NCBI RefSeq assembly: GCF_000502835.1
Contig: NZ_AYVL01000003.1
Location: 139,837-203,836 of the forward strand
Direction: 5' to 3'
From: Mesorhizobium sp. LSJC280B00
GTDB lineage: Bacteria; Pseudomonadota; Alphaproteobacteria; Rhizobiales; Rhizobiaceae
Length of the DNA stretch: 64,000 nt
Shown: positions 61,563 to 64,000 of the stretch, piece after piece
How the letters are laid out: each line of letters opens with the position of its first letter
Numbering within the stretch: position 1 is the stretch's first letter
The notes under the pieces: model-generated
Told to the model about the DNA's origin: nothing
The model's database searches: none
The model's input: the letters and a program-made list of their open reading frames with translations, nothing else
Program-made: the position numbers and the translations under genes

Positions 61563-62127
61563 CCGGGTTGGCCGCTTTTTTGCCATTCTGGCGGCCTCGG
61601 CCGTTTTCGCGTTTTCGTCGCCTGCGTTTTCGCAGGACGTCACCGATGCGCATTTGAAGGCGGCGCGTGCCGCCGTCGCGGCGATCCATGCGACGGATAC
61701 GTTCGACAGCATCCTGCCGCAAGCGGCCGCGGCACTGGAGCAGCAGCTGATCCAGAAGAACCCGGACATGCAGGAACTGATCGCCAAGACGATCAACGAG
61801 AAGGCGATGACCTTGGCATCGCGCCGCGCCGACCTGGAAAAGGAAGCGGCGCTCGCCTATGCAAAGGTGTTCTCGGAAAAGGAACTCAATGAAATCGCCG
61901 CCTTCTACAATTCCGATTCCGGCAAGAAGCTGCTCGACAACGGCCCGATCGTGACGCGCGAACTGGTGAAGGCTGCCGAGATCTGGCAGAACGGCCTGGC
62001 TCGCGATCTCGCCCAGCAGGTCGGCGAGACCCTGGGCGCGGCCGCGAATGCCAAGGCGCCGGCTGCACCTGCCGACGGTACCGCTCCGGCCGATGGCGCA
62101 GCTCCCGCGGACGCTACACCGAATTGA
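61549..62127 (+). CDS. DUF2059 domain-containing exported protein
   Basis: A 192-aa protein with a signal peptide (about 1-29, [19 protein letters not shown]), a helical DUF2059 region ([33 protein letters not shown] near 105-137) and an Ala/Pro-rich C-terminal tail. Function unknown, probably periplasmic. It is translationally coupled to rpiA. A strong terminator follows. Confidence 0.87.
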   Translation: MMLHNRVGRFFAILAASAVFAFSSPAFSQDVTDAHLKAARAAVAAIHATDTFDSILPQAAAALEQQLIQKNPDMQELIAKTINEKAMTLASRRADLEKEAALAYAKVFSEKELNEIAAFYNSDSGKKLLDNGPIVTRELVKAAEIWQNGLARDLAQQVGETLGAAANAKAPAAPADGTAPADGAAPADATPN

Positions 62128-62163
62128 TTGCGGACTTCCGAGCCGCCTGACCGCCACTGGACC

Positions 62164-62193
62164 AAAAGCCCGGCAAGTCCGGGCTTTTCTTTT
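62164..62193 (+). terminator. rho-independent terminator after rpiA-DUF2059
   Basis: AAAAGCCCGG, 5-nt loop, CCGGGCTTTT, then CTTTT: a perfect 10-bp stem and a T-run, 37 nt past the DUF2059 stop. Confidence 0.9.
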
Positions 62194-62245
62194 GATAGTC
62201 GGCAGCCTACCTGTCTCGGGGTTTTGAGGGGCAAGGAGTTCAGCC

Positions 62246-63634
62246 ATGGCCGGTTACGACTACGATCTTTTCGTCATCGGCGGCGGCTCCGGCGGGGTGA
62301 GGGCGGCGCGCGTCGCGGCAGCACTCGGCAAGCGTGTCGGCATTGCCGAGGAATACCGCTATGGCGGCACATGCGTGATCCGTGGCTGCGTGCCGAAGAA
62401 GCTCTATGTCTACGCCTCGCAATTCCCCGAGCATTTCGCCGATGCCGCCGGTTATGGCTGGACGGTGCCTGAGGCGCGTTTCGACTGGCAGACGCTGGTC
62501 GCCAACAAGGACCGCGAAATCAGCCGGCTGGAGGCCATCTACCAGAACAATGTGCAGGGCGCCGGCGGCGAGGTCTTTCATTCGCGCGCCACCCTGGTCG
62601 ATCGGCATGTGGTGCATCTTCTCGGTGAGGATCGCACTGTTACCGCCGACCAGATCCTGATCGCTACCGGCGGGCGACCGGCGCCGCATCCGGCATTGCC
62701 CGGCCATGAGCACTGCATCTTTTCCAACGAGGCCTTCGACCTCAAGGAACTGCCGAAGGCAATCATGATCGAGGGCGGCGGCTATATCGCCGTCGAATTC
62801 GCCAACATCTTTCACGGCCTCGGCGTCGACACGACGCTGGTCTACCGCGGCAAGGAGATCCTCAGCCGTTTCGACATGGACCTCAGACGCATGCTGCACG
62901 ACACGATGGAAAAGAAAGGGATAAAAATCCTCTGCCACGCCGTGTCCGAGTGGGTCAGGAAGCGGCCTGACGGCCGGCTCGACGCGCTTGTCACCGGCGG
63001 CACGGTGCTGACGGTCGACCAGGTCATGCTCGCCATCGGCCGCATTCCCAATACCGAGAACATGAGCTTGGAAGGCGTCGGCATCGAGATGACCAAAACC
63101 GGGGCAATCCACGTCGACGAATACTCCCGCACCAACATCGACAACATCTGGGCAATCGGTGACGTCACCCATCGCGTGCAATTGACGCCGGTGGCAATCC
63201 ACGAGGCGATTTGCTTCGTCGAGACTGCCTTCAAGGACAAGCCGACGGCGCCCGACCATGACACGATCGCTACCGCCGTCTTTTCGCAGCCCGAGATCGG
63301 TACGGTCGGCCTGTCGGAGGATGAGGCGGCAAAGCGCTTTTCGGATGTTGAAATCTACCGCGCCACCTTCCGGCCGATGCGGCACACACTTTCCGGCCGC
63401 GACGAAAAGATGCTGATGAAGCTGGTCGTCGACGGCGCCTCGAAAAGGGTCCTCGGCGCCCACATCCTCGGGCCGGATGCCGGCGAAATGGCGCAGCTTC
63501 TCGGCATACCGCTGAAGGCCGGCCTGACCAAGGATGATTTCGATCGCACCATGGCGGTGCATCCGACCGCCGCGGAAGAACTCGTCACCATGTACAAGCC
63601 GACTTACCGGGTGAGAGATGGTGAGCGCGTCTGA
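62246..63634 (+). CDS. gor: glutathione-disulfide reductase
   Basis: A 462-aa FAD- and NADPH-dependent reductase: FVIGGGSGGVRAARVAAALG (FAD), redox pair GGTCVIRGCVPKK with Cys43 and Cys48, IEGGGYIAVEFANIFHGLG (NADPH), AIGDVTHRVQLTPVAIHEA and C-terminal MAVHPTAAEELVT with the catalytic His. It keeps glutathione reduced. GGGGC-AAGGAG precedes the ATG. Confidence 0.95.
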   Translation: MAGYDYDLFVIGGGSGGVRAARVAAALGKRVGIAEEYRYGGTCVIRGCVPKKLYVYASQFPEHFADAAGYGWTVPEARFDWQTLVANKDREISRLEAIYQNNVQGAGGEVFHSRATLVDRHVVHLLGEDRTVTADQILIATGGRPAPHPALPGHEHCIFSNEAFDLKELPKAIMIEGGGYIAVEFANIFHGLGVDTTLVYRGKEILSRFDMDLRRMLHDTMEKKGIKILCHAVSEWVRKRPDGRLDALVTGGTVLTVDQVMLAIGRIPNTENMSLEGVGIEMTKTGAIHVDEYSRTNIDNIWAIGDVTHRVQLTPVAIHEAICFVETAFKDKPTAPDHDTIATAVFSQPEIGTVGLSEDEAAKRFSDVEIYRATFRPMRHTLSGRDEKMLMKLVVDGASKRVLGAHILGPDAGEMAQLLGIPLKAGLTKDDFDRTMAVHPTAAEELVTMYKPTYRVRDGERV

Positions 63635-63646
63635 CTCGACGACAAC

Positions 63647-63675
63647 CCATCGCGGCAACGAAATTGCCGCGATGG
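63647..63675. terminator. 12-bp perfect hairpin between convergent gor and mgtE
   Basis: CCATCGCGGCAA (63647-63658), 5-nt loop and exact complement (63664-63675). It lacks a long T-run, but its place between convergent genes suits a two-way terminator. Confidence 0.7.
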
Positions 63676-63691
63676 AAGTGCATGAGTTTTC

Positions 63692-64000
63692 TTACAGCAA
63701 CGTTCCGCGCAGGATCACCAGCGCCACAGAAAAATAGATCACCAGCCCGGTGACGTCGACCAGCGTGGCGACGAACGGGGCCGAGGCGCTGGCCGGGTCG
63801 AAGCCCATGCGCTTCAGGGCGAACGGCAGCATCGATCCAGACAGCGAGCCGAAGGTGACGATGCCAACCAGCGTGGCGCCGATCGTAATTGCGATCAGCG
63901 GCCAGTGCGGGCCGTAGTCGTAGAAGCCGAGATACTGCCAGAGCGCGATGCGGCAGACGCCGACCACGCCAAGAATCGAGCCAAGCACCAAGCCGGTGGG
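63692..64000 (-). CDS. mgtE: MgtE-family magnesium transporter, C-terminal part (partial)
   Basis: The last 102 codons of a gene that continues beyond the window edge. They encode the end of the MgtE membrane channel domain: [55 protein letters not shown], and [11 protein letters not shown] with the conserved Asp residues of the Mg site (MGFDPA, LVDVTG). It imports Mg2+. It converges on gor. Confidence 0.92.
   Translation of the reverse strand, partial: PTGLVLGSILGVVGVCRIALWQYLGFYDYGPHWPLIAITIGATLVGIVTFGSLSGSMLPFALKRMGFDPASASAPFVATLVDVTGLVIYFSVALVILRGTLL

Overview
The window looks like a chromosomal segment of an alphaproteobacterium of the order Hyphomicrobiales, most probably Mesorhizobium or a close relative. 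This is an inference from high GC (about 62-64% in most genes), dense gene packing with many 4-nt ATGA overlaps, and families common in rhizobia (DUF982, DUF6894, DUF1289, DUF2059, an HPK with an HELRTPLNAILGF H-box, CobT, GntR/FCD, polyamine-type ABC systems). No rRNA, phage, plasmid or complete insertion sequence is visible. There is one tRNA (Val, CAC).

Layout. 48-5280 (minus): a three-gene carbohydrate operon, GT4 glycosyltransferase > amylo-alpha-1,6-glucosidase-type hydrolase > membrane-anchored GT20 trehalose-6-phosphate-synthase-like enzyme. 5281-8414: an accessory stretch with a 21-bp tandem duplication, a DUF982 gene colliding head-on with a truncated membrane-protein gene, a Ser/Gly-rich secreted protein and small hypothetical genes. 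8415-21851: a surface-glycan island holding a methyltransferase, an MsbA-like ABC exporter, three tandem paralogues of a GT9-like protein, two PAPS-dependent sulfotransferase homologues (the first of visibly lower GC), four further glycosyltransferases and an MprF-like DUF2156 protein. I read it as a locus for a decorated, probably sulfated, cell-surface glycan. 22439-32069: an eight-gene minus-strand catabolic operon (DUF1185 protein, a three-domain alpha/beta hydrolase-flavin reductase-Nudix-like fusion, luciferase-like monooxygenase, aldehyde dehydrogenase, complete polyamine-type ABC importer) facing a divergent GntR/FCD regulator, with a perfect 14-bp palindrome overlapping both predicted promoters.

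32266-44328: mostly housekeeping or single genes: dusA, a retropepsin-like protease, DUF1289, cobT, a membrane histidine kinase, a nuclease, a GST, a uracil-DNA-glycosylase-like protein, an Lrp/AsnC regulator, DUF3299, GNAT, an AlkD-like repair protein, a beta-hydroxyacid dehydrogenase and two amino-acid ABC permeases. 44401-51092: the matching amino-acid binding protein (no ATPase gene nearby), mobB-mobA and moaA for molybdenum cofactor, a DMT exporter and small secreted proteins. 51116-55245: two regulator/enzyme divergons, MarR with an alpha/beta hydrolase and TetR with a short-chain dehydrogenase, each with a readable operator. 55465-64000: an L,D-transpeptidase, small membrane and periplasmic proteins (one frameshifted), a 30-bp inverted repeat enclosing one membrane-protein gene beside tRNA-Val, then gph, rpiA, a DUF2059 protein, glutathione reductase and the 3' end of an MgtE-type magnesium transporter.

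The least explained parts are the three-domain oxidoreductase fusion with its operon and the sulfotransferase/GT9-triplet glycan island. Start codons were chosen from family length, overlap with the upstream gene and visible Shine-Dalgarno sequences, and several remain uncertain as noted.
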